Position numbers and translations under genes: made by a program. Shown in pieces: positions 35,667 through 42,691 of a DNA stretch of 64,000 nt (its first letter is position 1; each line of letters begins with the position of its first letter). The notes under the pieces are model-generated. The model ran no database searches and was not told the origin of the DNA. It saw nothing but the letters and a program-made list of their open reading frames with translations. Where the stretch lies: NCBI GenBank assembly GCA_031556525.1, contig JAVBSS010000010.1, positions 1 to 64,000 of the forward strand, in the 5' to 3' direction. Origin of the DNA: JAVBSN01 sp031556525. Lineage in GTDB: Bacteria; Bacillota; Clostridia; Lachnospirales; Lachnospiraceae.

Positions 35667-36176
35667 ATGGAAGCAAAAAAGGAAATATACACATTAATCG
35701 ATAATAACATTAACAATATTAACTATTGCAAACAATGCGTGGAATTAGGAATTAAGATTAAGAGGGAAGGGTATAAAATAATTAATACTATAAATGCAAC
35801 TGATGCAAATGCAGATTGGGCAAATAGGGGATATACGTTACCACCAGTTGCAAAAGATACGAAAGCATATAATGTGGAGGCAGGTGAATTTGAGTATGTA
35901 AGAGTGTATAGAGAAGGTATTAATAAAGCTAAAAGTCCGTTTCTTTTAAGAGCAGATGATATTAAAGGATTAGGAACAATTGAGATTGCGGAAAAATATG
36001 CTTTACCTCAAGAACCGAATAGAATAGTCTATCTTAGCCTTCCGAAGGATACGATATTGGAAGTTAGTATTGTTGGACCTCAAAAAAAGTGGGGAACTGT
36101 TGGGGGAAATGTGCAGTATGCAATAAAAGATAATTTGCTAGATGATGATTGGTTTGCTAATATACATAGCCTATAG
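35667..36176 (+). CDS. Unknown protein with toxin-like C-terminal half
   Basis: 169 residues, GAGGAG before the ATG. The N-terminal 60 residues are variable. The C-terminal half has the sequence pattern of some polymorphic-toxin catalytic domains: SPFLLRADDIKGLG, EIAEKYALP, VYLSLPKDT and the glycine-rich KWGTVGGNVQYAI. No secretion signal is present and I cannot name a family. It is convergent with the AbiF-like gene at 36194 and could be a captured toxin or a host-acting effector. Confidence 0.5.
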   Translation: MEAKKEIYTLIDNNINNINYCKQCVELGIKIKREGYKIINTINATDANADWANRGYTLPPVAKDTKAYNVEAGEFEYVRVYREGINKAKSPFLLRADDIKGLGTIEIAEKYALPQEPNRIVYLSLPKDTILEVSIVGPQKKWGTVGGNVQYAIKDNLLDDDWFANIHSL

Positions 36177-36193
36177 GATATGTAGTATTATAC

Positions 36194-37105
36194 TTATTTA
36201 TCAAAACATCTTTTACAAGCGATATAGTTATTGTTAATAGCATCCTTATATAGAATTTCTTTTTCATGTTTTATTCCACTACAATGTGGATTGGAATGAT
36301 ACTTATTACTGCTGTGAGTTATGTAAACAATATCTTTTGAAATAGTATTAATATTTAAAATTTGTCCAAGATAGGTACTATCTTGTGGAAAGCAGTTGCA
36401 ATGTCTATTTACTTCATTGTTTAAAGCGGATTTTAGTCGTTCATATGGAGATTTATAATTAAGTAGACTTAGTAAAAGCAATAATTGTCCGAACCCAAAT
36501 ATATTTGAATTATCATATCCAAATATTTCGTGCGTTCGCAATATACAATGTGTAGAGTAATTGTATATTCTTCCGCCATGTGCCGCAATATTACGATAGT
36601 CACTACACATATAAAAGGTATCCATCATTAATTTGCGTGAGCTTTCTAATGAAATATCTATTTTTTCTATATCGTATATTTGTAGAGCCATTTCTTCATG
36701 TTGTTTTGGTTTGAATAAGGCAATATAATTTATAACTGTTGTGAAATATAGACTTTTAAATAAAATCCGGGGAGGAACAATGCCATAGCAAGATAAGTAA
36801 TGGTGGATAGGATCTTTGGTTGTATGCAATGTGGAATTCATTGTGTTTAGAATTGAAGAAAGTCTAAATTGAGATTTTGCTTTCTTTCGATCTAGATAGT
36901 TTCTGAAATTTAGATAATTGTTTGGATATGTACCAAATGATTTAGATATAACATAGGGGTCTCGATAACTTTTAATGAGATTTGAATAGCCATATAATTG
37001 CAAATATGATTTAGCATGCTCATCATTTGATATGATTAGATTTTGAGATTTTAGCTTTTTGAGTTGTTCCTCTGGTGTGGAATAATTGATTTGTTTCTTT
37101 GCCAT
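36194..37105 (-). CDS. Abi_2/AbiF-family HEPN protein (abortive infection)
   Basis: 303 residues from ATG 37103-37105, preceded by AGGAGG; the longer frame runs through the attenuator hairpin and is not used. The N terminus (PEEQLKKLKSQNLII ... YLQLYGYSNLIKSYRDP) is typical of Abi_2 (AbiD/AbiF) proteins. Residues 171-176 (RNIAAH) form the RxxxxH motif of HEPN ribonucleases. The last 45 residues add a segment with YH at 269-270, C275, C297 and C300, a likely metal-binding module resembling the YHxxxC...CKxC tail seen on some nucleases. Known members abort phage infection, and AbiF genes carry an upstream noncoding RNA; such RNA elements are present here. Confidence 0.85.
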   Translation of the reverse strand: MAKKQINYSTPEEQLKKLKSQNLIISNDEHAKSYLQLYGYSNLIKSYRDPYVISKSFGTYPNNYLNFRNYLDRKKAKSQFRLSSILNTMNSTLHTTKDPIHHYLSCYGIVPPRILFKSLYFTTVINYIALFKPKQHEEMALQIYDIEKIDISLESSRKLMMDTFYMCSDYRNIAAHGGRIYNYSTHCILRTHEIFGYDNSNIFGFGQLLLLLSLLNYKSPYERLKSALNNEVNRHCNCFPQDSTYLGQILNINTISKDIVYITHSSNKYHSNPHCSGIKHEKEILYKDAINNNYIACKRCFDK

Positions 37106-37123
37106 AGTGAACCTCCTAAATAC

Positions 37124-37160
37124 AAAAAGAGCCAAGAAATACAATTTCAAGGCTCTTTTT
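37124..37160 (-). terminator. Attenuator hairpin in the AbiF-like gene leader
   Basis: A 10-bp stem pairs 37151-37160 with 37124-37133 (minus-strand AAAAAGAGCC with GGCTCTTTTT) and ends in a U-run, 19 bp before the gene start. Transcription from the promoter at 37196-37223 would yield a leader RNA of about 65 nt, or read through into the gene. The same stem reads as a terminator on the plus strand. Confidence 0.75.
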
Positions 37161-37179
37161 GCGACCGGACACCAATCAT

Positions 37180-37223
37180 TCACTAATTAGTGTAAATTAT
37201 ATCATATGTAGAAACCTTGTCAA
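37180..37223 (-). promoter_or_regulatory. Consensus promoter and palindromic operator of the AbiF-like gene
   Basis: On the minus strand TTGACA (37218-37223) is followed after 16 bp by TATAAT (37196-37201) with an extended TGA before it. A perfect 12-bp palindrome CACTAATTAGTG (37180-37191) covers the predicted start site and could bind a dimeric repressor, perhaps the HTH protein encoded at 37804. Confidence 0.7.
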
Positions 37224-37440
37224 GTATTCATGTTAAATTGATAGAAAAAATTTGGGGATTATTATTTTTATAGATGTGATGGTTTAGAAAACTGATGTTA
37301 TTGAAGTTTATTCGAATGAATTGAACTATATATAAATTATAAAAGAATGATGAATATAAATCAATAAGAAATGCTGACAAATTTGAATGTTGGAGAGGTT
37401 CAGAAAACCCTTGAACATATAGTAGAATAGCTAAAAAATT

Positions 37441-37530
37441 CAAAAACAAGCTGCCTCCAGGGGCAAAGAAATTCTTGGTTTACACCTACTCCCATTTTGG
37501 GCCCCAACCTTATCCATCACGAGTTAGCTT
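37441..37530 (-). ncRNA. Candidate small structured RNA upstream of the AbiF-like gene
   Basis: A separate minus-strand transcript of about 90 nt is predicted from the promoter at 37537-37564. Pairings: AAGCT (37526-37530) with AGCTT (37448-37452); GGGGC (37501-37505) with GCCCC (37460-37464); and inside that loop small hairpins CCCA-AAA-TGGG and GGT-GTAA-ACC. A U-run follows the outer stem. No ORF is present. The position before an AbiF-family gene matches the AbiF-associated RNA concept; the family assignment is not verified. Confidence 0.55.
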
Positions 37531-37536
37531 ATTTAT

Positions 37537-37564
37537 AGTATAGCGCATGCAGATTTAGAGTCAA
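37537..37564 (-). promoter_or_regulatory. Promoter of the candidate small RNA
   Basis: TTGACT (37559-37564), 16-bp spacer and TATACT (37537-37542) on the minus strand, each 5 of 6 to consensus. Transcription would begin near 37530. Confidence 0.65.
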
Positions 37565-37734
37565 TAATACATGCAAAAGTTTGTTTTTTGATTTTCTTGC
37601 AGCAAGGTAGTAATTTCATGATTTGAATTCTAACCGTGTGCAATTCGAGTCGGTTAGAAATAAAGTGGGGTTAAATTGCTTTCTAATTCGTTTGATTTTA
37701 GGAATAGAATACTTAATCAAAGATATGTATATTG

Positions 37735-37763
37735 TTGACGTAAGTATCATATGGATATATAAT
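37735..37763 (+). promoter_or_regulatory. Promoter of the HTH/KilA-N pair
   Basis: TTGACG at 37735-37740, a 17-bp spacer and TATAAT at 37758-37763. It lies 41 bp before the GTG start at 37804 and faces away from the AbiF-like gene. Confidence 0.7.
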
Positions 37764-37803
37764 AAATACATGCAATGCGTGAAATTCGTGCGGAGGAAAA
37801 TAA

Positions 37804-38034
37804 GTGGAAGAGAATAAAGATTTAAAAGATAAATTAATAGAATTAAGAGTAAGTACAGGTATGAACAGAAGACAGTTCTGCGAATATTTTGAAATTCCAT
37901 ATATGACGGTCTCTGACTGGGAGCATGGAAACAGAAGGGTTCCGGTCTATTTGCTACGCTTATTGGAATATTATGTGCGTACGGAAAAATTAGTGAAAGA
38001 CAAGAGGAATCCGAATGGCAAAGAAACAGATTAA
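37804..38034 (+). CDS. Small XRE-type helix-turn-helix protein
   Basis: 76 residues from GTG 37804, with GGAGG eight bases upstream. The core (LIELRVSTGMNRRQFCEYFEIPYMTVSDWEHG) is a Cro/C1-type helix-turn-helix; the recognition helix is around MTVSDWE. Its last 20 bases overlap the KilA-N gene. It is a candidate regulator of the divergent AbiF-like promoter region. It lacks any enzymatic domain. Confidence 0.8.
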   Translation: MEENKDLKDKLIELRVSTGMNRRQFCEYFEIPYMTVSDWEHGNRRVPVYLLRLLEYYVRTEKLVKDKRNPNGKETD

Positions 38035-38869
38035 AGAAATAATTCATGCAAAAGGAATAGATATTTGTATTTACACCACTGATTTTGAGAATGAGTTTAT
38101 TTCACTCACAGATATTGCGAAGTATAAGAATTTAGGAGAACCCAATGTTGTTGTAGCAAATTGGATGCGAAATCGTAATACCATTGAATATCTTGGAATA
38201 TGGGAGCAATTATATAATCAGGGATTTAAACCCCTCGAATTCGAGGGGTTTTTACATCAAGCTGGTGGGAATGCATTTACATTATCACCAATGAAATGGG
38301 TTAATGAAACAAATGCTATTGGTATTGTTGTTAAGGCAGGTCGTGGTGGAGGAACTTATGCGCATAGGGATATTGCATTTAAATTCGCGGCATGGATATC
38401 TGCTGAGTTTGAACTGTATGTAGTAAAAGATTATCAACGATTAAAGAAGGATGAAAACAGCAGATTATCATTAAATTGGAATCTTAATCGTGAAATTTCT
38501 AAATTGAACTATCGATTACATACGAATGCAATTAAGGAAAATCTTTTACCAGCAGAACTTACACCAGAGCAGGTTTCATATAAATATGCTAATGAAGCAG
38601 ATTTGTTAAATGTTGCTTTGTTCGGAAGGACTGCAAAACAATGGAGAGATGAGAATAAAGATAAAAAAGGAAACATGCGTGATTATGCTATGCTAGATCA
38701 ACTTCTTGTGTTATCAAATATGGAAAGTTATAATGCGATTTTAATCGAAAAAGGGAAAATTATGTCGGAAAGGCTAGTGTTGTTGAGGGAATTAGCAGTA
38801 GCACAGATGAAAACAATGCAGTCGCTTAATTTAGAAAATTTGCCAGGAAATTATTTGTCCAATTTATAA
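38015..38869 (+). CDS. KilA-N domain protein
   Basis: 284 residues. The N-terminal KilA-N DNA-binding domain spans about residues 5-145 (FISLTDIAKYKN ... WMRNRNTIEYLGIWE ... AFTLSPMKWVNETNAIGI ... GTYAHRDIAFKFAAWISAEF). The remainder is helical. KilA-N proteins are common in phages and as accessory cargo in Firmicutes. It is coupled to the HTH gene by a 20-bp overlap. A perfect 24-bp palindrome lies within the coding sequence at about codons 71-79. Confidence 0.85.
   Translation: MAKKQIKEIIHAKGIDICIYTTDFENEFISLTDIAKYKNLGEPNVVVANWMRNRNTIEYLGIWEQLYNQGFKPLEFEGFLHQAGGNAFTLSPMKWVNETNAIGIVVKAGRGGGTYAHRDIAFKFAAWISAEFELYVVKDYQRLKKDENSRLSLNWNLNREISKLNYRLHTNAIKENLLPAELTPEQVSYKYANEADLLNVALFGRTAKQWRDENKDKKGNMRDYAMLDQLLVLSNMESYNAILIEKGKIMSERLVLLRELAVAQMKTMQSLNLENLPGNYLSNL
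38227..38254 (+). repeat. Perfect terminator-like palindrome inside the KilA-N gene
   Basis: AAACCCCTCGAA and its exact reverse complement lie back to back (38227-38250) and five T in all end the run. It encodes ordinary KilA-N residues (KPLEFEGF), so it is in a coding region, yet the fold would be a stable terminator if the RNA were free of ribosomes. Confidence 0.7.
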
Positions 38870-38877
38870 CGAAAATG

Positions 38878-38914
38878 CACAAGGAACAATATTTGTAAAA
38901 TATTGTTCCTTGTG
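38878..38914. repeat. Long inverted repeat after the KilA-N gene
   Basis: A 17-bp perfect stem (38878-38894 with 38898-38914) with a 3-nt loop. It lacks a T-run on the plus strand, so it may stall polymerase or protect the 3' end rather than act as a standard terminator. It separates the defence genes from the contractile-injection genes. Confidence 0.65.
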
Positions 38915-38996
38915 TTAAAATGTAAAACATTAACACGAAAACAATTAAAATGTCAGACAATAGTGATTGATATGCTTTTTAAGGAGGGGTAAGAGT

Positions 38997-40739
38997 ATGG
39001 CAGAGTATTTATCACCAGGTACTTACATAGAAGAATTTGATTCCAGCAGTAATCCGATGGAGGGAGTAAGTACAAGCGTAGCAGGTTTTATTGGAGTTGC
39101 GCAGCGAGGAATGACTTCAGGGTTACCACAGCTAGTTACTAGTTTTGCAGATTTTACAAGAAAATACGGAAGTTATTTATCAGAAAACGAATTTGGAGAA
39201 TACCGCTTTTTAGCTTATGCAGTAGAACATTTCTTTATAAATGGCGGTTCTAGGGCGTTTATTATGCGTGTTGCACCGGAAGATGCAAAATGTTCACAGG
39301 GATTTTTACCAAAAGAAGAAGGGGCTGTTTTAAAAATTACAGCAAAAGATCCTGGGACATGGGGAAATCAAATACAAGTAGTGATATCACCAGTAAGTAA
39401 AGCAAAAACACAAGTATTAGAAGTGATAGTAGAAGGTGATAAGAAAAAATATAGAGTGAAAAATGCACCGGGCTTTAATGTGGGAGATATTGTAGCGTAT
39501 CGAGGAGCAGAGGGTAAAGCCATAGTCTATAATAAAGTAGTAAAATGTCAGGACGATATTTTAGAATTTGCAAATGCGTTTGATGATAGCATCGTGGATA
39601 CAGAGTTATTGCCGACAAAGATGATTACTACTTGTGAGTTTAGCTTAGAAGTTAAATATGATGATATTGTTGAACTTTATGAAAATATATCTTTTAATAT
39701 TAAAGCGCCTAATTATATTACAAAAAAAGTGGCAAAATCAGATTTAATTATGGTAGAGCATGGGATTTCTGAAGATGCTCCTATGTTACCACCATTTGTA
39801 CAGATTGCTGGTGATGAAACCTTGAAAGTTGCAAACCTATCTTTTGAAGGAGGAACCAACGGTTCTATAAATGCCCTTTCTGCCACTGATTTTATAGGAG
39901 TTGATAATGGAGTAGGTAAGCGTACTGGTATTCAGGCATTTATGGACAATAGTATAGTTTCCATTATGGCAGTACCAGGGGTGACAGATCCAAAGGTACA
40001 GTTAAGCTTGGTTGCACATTGTGAGACGTTAGCTAGCCGTTTTGCAGTGTTAGATATACCGAAGAATGCGAAGAAAATAGATGATATTGTTGCCCATAGA
40101 AAAATATTTGATTCTAGCTATGCAGCATTATACCATCCATGGCTTACTGTATTTGATCCGTTAGATAAGCGTAATATTGCCATTCCACCATCTGGATCTA
40201 TAATTGGTATATATGCAAGAAGTGATAATACTAGAGGTATACACAAGGCGCCTGCGAATGAAGTGGTACGTGCTTGCGTTGGATTGGAATGTCAATTTAA
40301 CAAAGATGAGCAAGATATTTTAAATCCCAAGGGCGTTAATTTAATTCGTGCATTTCCTGGTATGGGAATCAGAGTATGGGGAGCTAGAACAGCAAGTAGC
40401 AATGGTACTTGGAAATATGTTAATATTAGAAGATTATTTATTTTTGTAGAAGAATCAATTAAAGCTAATACTAATTGGGCAGTGTTTGAGCCAAATGATG
40501 AAGTGTTATGGATTAGAGTCAAGCGAACAATTGAAGTGTTTTTGAATGGTTTGTGGAGAAATGGTTCATTGCTAGGTGGTTCTGCTGGAGAAGCATTTTT
40601 TGTAAATGTAGGAAGAAATACTATGAGTCAAGATGACATTGACAATGGTAGGTTGATTTGTGTTATAGGTATTGCACCAGTAAGACCAGCTGAATTTGTA
40701 ATATTTAGAATTACACAAAAGACCAGCGATGCACAATGA
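38997..40739 (+). CDS. Contractile sheath protein of an eCIS/phage-tail-like system
   Basis: 580 residues from ATG 38997, preceded by AAGGAGG; the upstream start at 38967 overlaps that site. The N terminus (MAEYLSPGTYIEEFDSSSNPMEGVSTSVAGFIGVAQRG region) and the C-terminal domain (NDEVLWIRVKRTIEVFLNGLWRNG, then IGIAPVRPAEFVIFRITQ) match tail sheath proteins of extracellular contractile injection systems (Afp/PVC/MAC type). The sheath wraps the tube and contracts to drive it into a target. Next come the tube gene and a small protein; no baseplate, spike or ATPase gene follows. Confidence 0.92.
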   Translation: MAEYLSPGTYIEEFDSSSNPMEGVSTSVAGFIGVAQRGMTSGLPQLVTSFADFTRKYGSYLSENEFGEYRFLAYAVEHFFINGGSRAFIMRVAPEDAKCSQGFLPKEEGAVLKITAKDPGTWGNQIQVVISPVSKAKTQVLEVIVEGDKKKYRVKNAPGFNVGDIVAYRGAEGKAIVYNKVVKCQDDILEFANAFDDSIVDTELLPTKMITTCEFSLEVKYDDIVELYENISFNIKAPNYITKKVAKSDLIMVEHGISEDAPMLPPFVQIAGDETLKVANLSFEGGTNGSINALSATDFIGVDNGVGKRTGIQAFMDNSIVSIMAVPGVTDPKVQLSLVAHCETLASRFAVLDIPKNAKKIDDIVAHRKIFDSSYAALYHPWLTVFDPLDKRNIAIPPSGSIIGIYARSDNTRGIHKAPANEVVRACVGLECQFNKDEQDILNPKGVNLIRAFPGMGIRVWGARTASSNGTWKYVNIRRLFIFVEESIKANTNWAVFEPNDEVLWIRVKRTIEVFLNGLWRNGSLLGGSAGEAFFVNVGRNTMSQDDIDNGRLICVIGIAPVRPAEFVIFRITQKTSDAQ

Positions 40740-40756
40740 TAGAAGGGGATGAGAAA

Positions 40757-41185
40757 ATGGAAGAAGGATATCCACATGGAAAATTTAGATATAAGGTAGA
40801 AATTGATGGGCTAGTAGTTGGCGGTTTTAGTGAAGTGTCTGGTTTTGATGCTTTCATAGATATGATTGAATATAGAGTGGTTGATAAAGTTCAAACACCA
40901 ATTAAGCTTCCGGGCCTTAAGAAATATGGCAATATTACATTAAAGAGGGGCACTATTAATAGTGATATCTTTTATAAATGGATGGAAACCGGGTTTGAAA
41001 AGGATATTGATAGGAAAACAATTACCATTACGTTAATGGGTGTTAACGGTAATGATGTAGCTTCATGGAAAGTGGTTAATGCATGGCCAATCAAATATAC
41101 AGCACCTGATTTTAATGCAACATCATCAGAGGTAGCAATAGAGACATTAGAGATTGCCCATGAAGGCATGACCAGAACATCTTAA
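40757..41185 (+). CDS. Tail tube protein (gp19/Hcp-like), eCIS type
   Basis: 142 residues from ATG 40757, with AAGGGG upstream; a start at 40736 would overlap the sheath stop. The pattern FRYKVEIDGLVVGGFSEVSGF, KLPGLKKYGNITLKRGT and the end AIETLEIAHEGM is that of the T4_Gp19-like conserved tail region protein. Rings of this protein stack into the inner tube. Only one tube gene is present, whereas full systems carry two or more. Confidence 0.92.
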   Translation: MEEGYPHGKFRYKVEIDGLVVGGFSEVSGFDAFIDMIEYRVVDKVQTPIKLPGLKKYGNITLKRGTINSDIFYKWMETGFEKDIDRKTITITLMGVNGNDVASWKVVNAWPIKYTAPDFNATSSEVAIETLEIAHEGMTRTS

Positions 41186-41206
41186 TTTATTAGGAGGATA
41201 TAAAGT

Positions 41207-41578
41207 ATGGCATTTCAAATAGAATATGAATTTAACTTGCCCAAGGGATATATAGACCGCGATGGTACGTTACAAAAAAGAGGAACAATGAGGTTAGCTA
41301 CAGCAGCTGATGAAGTTTTAACAACGAAAGATCCTAGAGTGCAACAAAACCCAAGTTACTTAACAGTTGTTTTATTGTCCCAAGTTATTACTAGGTTAGG
41401 TTCTTTACCAGTAGTAGATACAAAGGTAATTGAAAATTTATTTACGGCAGATCTGAATTTTTTGCAAGATATGTATCAAAAGATTAATGCTGCCGATGAA
41501 TTATCATATAGTGGGGTATGTCCTCATTGTGGTGAAAAAATAAAAATCCCAATAAATTTTATGGATGTTGATGACTAA
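41207..41578 (+). CDS. Small eCIS-associated protein with zinc-ribbon end
   Basis: 123 residues. The start (FQIEYEFNLPKGYIDRDGTLQKRGTMRLATAADEV) matches small conserved proteins encoded after the tube gene in contractile injection clusters. Residues near the C terminus form CPHCG, half of a zinc ribbon. Role probably assembly. AGGAGG lies upstream. A degraded duplicate of part of this gene occurs near 42595. Confidence 0.8.
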   Translation: MAFQIEYEFNLPKGYIDRDGTLQKRGTMRLATAADEVLTTKDPRVQQNPSYLTVVLLSQVITRLGSLPVVDTKVIENLFTADLNFLQDMYQKINAADELSYSGVCPHCGEKIKIPINFMDVDD

Positions 41579-41617
41579 CTATTCTGAGCAACAGGCAGCA
41601 ATTGAGGAGGAATATGT

Positions 41618-42580
41618 ATGGCTTATCAATTTGATTCAGCAAAGTGGATGGAACAAAGTAGTGATTGGATAGGAGATAAATCACTTTCGGATATTTGTAT
41701 TTTGGGGTCTCATGATGCACATATGAGTGAATGTAATGGGATTTTGGATGGTGTATAAAGTGAAGAAAATTCGCTAACCCAATCAGTAGATGTGTACCAC
41801 CAACTTTTATATGGAAGGCAATGAGTTAGTTCCGGCAAATAAAATTAAACTAAAAGACTTTTGGAATAGAGGAGTTAGTGTAATAGTTCGCATACCTGAT
41901 GCGATGCCCAAGGATTTAATTGATAATAATATGTGTAAATTCGATATTTATAATGAGTATGCGGATACACTTCATTTTTGGGAAATGCGTAAGGATCAAT
42001 ACGAAAAAATGAAGAATCATGCAAAGGATAAGTATTTTCTTTTGTCGTGGACATTAACACATTTGGTTGCAAATATTAGAGATTGTGCTCGAGGGGCAAA
42101 TGGACATTTAGCCAATGATTAATATAACCCTCGAAACGTATGCTAATAAGTGGAAGTATTACTATGAAACTGTAGTTCCGTACATATACAATAATGAGCC
42201 CTATATGTTTGCTATGTCTGGCAAAGCTAAACGATGGTTTATATCAAAGCTTTCGACTGATAAAAATGATATAAACACAGAGATAATAAGTGGCGAATGG
42301 GGTAATTTTTTTGGTGCGGTTGCAGTGTTTTATGTTGGGGGCACACCGTTTTTATATGCACAAACTGCTACTAGTAAGAAGAAATGGTTTGTTTCTGAAC
42401 TTTCAGTAGATAAGAAAGTTGTAGAAAAGGAAATTATAAGTGGAAACTGGGATCACTATTATGGTAGTGTGTACCTTTGAATATAAAGGTAACCCTTATT
42501 TATATGCTCAAAGCAAGAGGAATTACGATATGGAGGACTGGAATAAATGTTTTATAGCCAATCTTATTTCTATAAAATAG
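41618..42580 (+). pseudogene. Decayed PI-PLC-X-like effector gene with C-terminal repeats
   Basis: GAGGAGG and ATG 41618 open a reading frame with ILGSHDAHMS, the histidine-containing start of a phosphatidylinositol phospholipase C X-domain. It stops at TAA 41756-41758 and reads on as LTQSVDVYHQLLYG. The frame then shifts (+1) into an ORF from about 41790 to 42122 (FWNRGVSVIVRIPDA ... LLSWTLTHLVANIRD) and again into repeats at about 42115-42480 and to 42580 (EPYMFAMSGKAKRWFISKLS, TPFLYAQTATSKKKWFVSELS, NPYLYAQSKRNY). Three breaks mean the protein is lost. Catalytic His is in SHDAH. Position after the tube and small protein fits an eCIS cargo. Confidence 0.7.
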
Positions 42581-42592
42581 GCTTTACATAGA

Positions 42593-42631
42593 AGATTAGG
42601 TTCTTTGTCAGCAGTAGATACAAAAATAATC
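42593..42631 (+). pseudogene. Scrap of a second copy of the small eCIS protein gene
   Basis: About 38 bases align with 41394-41430 (RLGSLPVVDTKVI): the runs TTAGGTTCTTT and AGTAGATACAAA are shared with few mismatches. In this frame it reads RLGSLSAVDTKIII and then ends. It is a leftover of an earlier duplication of the tube-adjacent gene. Confidence 0.6.
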
Positions 42632-42633
42632 AT

Positions 42634-42670
42634 AAAGTGCGTACCCGTGACTTGGGAACGCACTTTCTTT
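42634..42670. terminator. Hairpin after the DUF11-type gene (minus) and the decayed gene (plus)
   Basis: AAAGTGCGT (42634-42642) pairs with ACGCACTTT (42658-42666). T-rich bases follow on both strands, so it can terminate both convergent transcripts. Confidence 0.55.
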
Positions 42671-42691
42671 ATATTAGGGTAAAGATTTAGA

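Noticed and set aside
36194..37105. Cas13 or CRISPR-associated effector
   Set aside because: Only one HEPN motif, 303 residues, and no repeat-spacer array anywhere in the window.
36194..37183. Longer 329-residue version of the AbiF-like protein
   Set aside because: The extra 26 residues would be encoded by the attenuator hairpin and lie upstream of the AGGAGG site.
37628..37659. Hairpin containing ATTCGAGTC that resembles a tRNA T-arm
   Set aside because: The 9-bp stem is too long for a T-arm and no acceptor, D or anticodon arms can be drawn around it. It is an inverted repeat only.
37623..37817. 64-residue plus-strand ORF upstream of the HTH gene
   Set aside because: No RBS, contains the promoter for the next operon and overlaps its start; composition is random.
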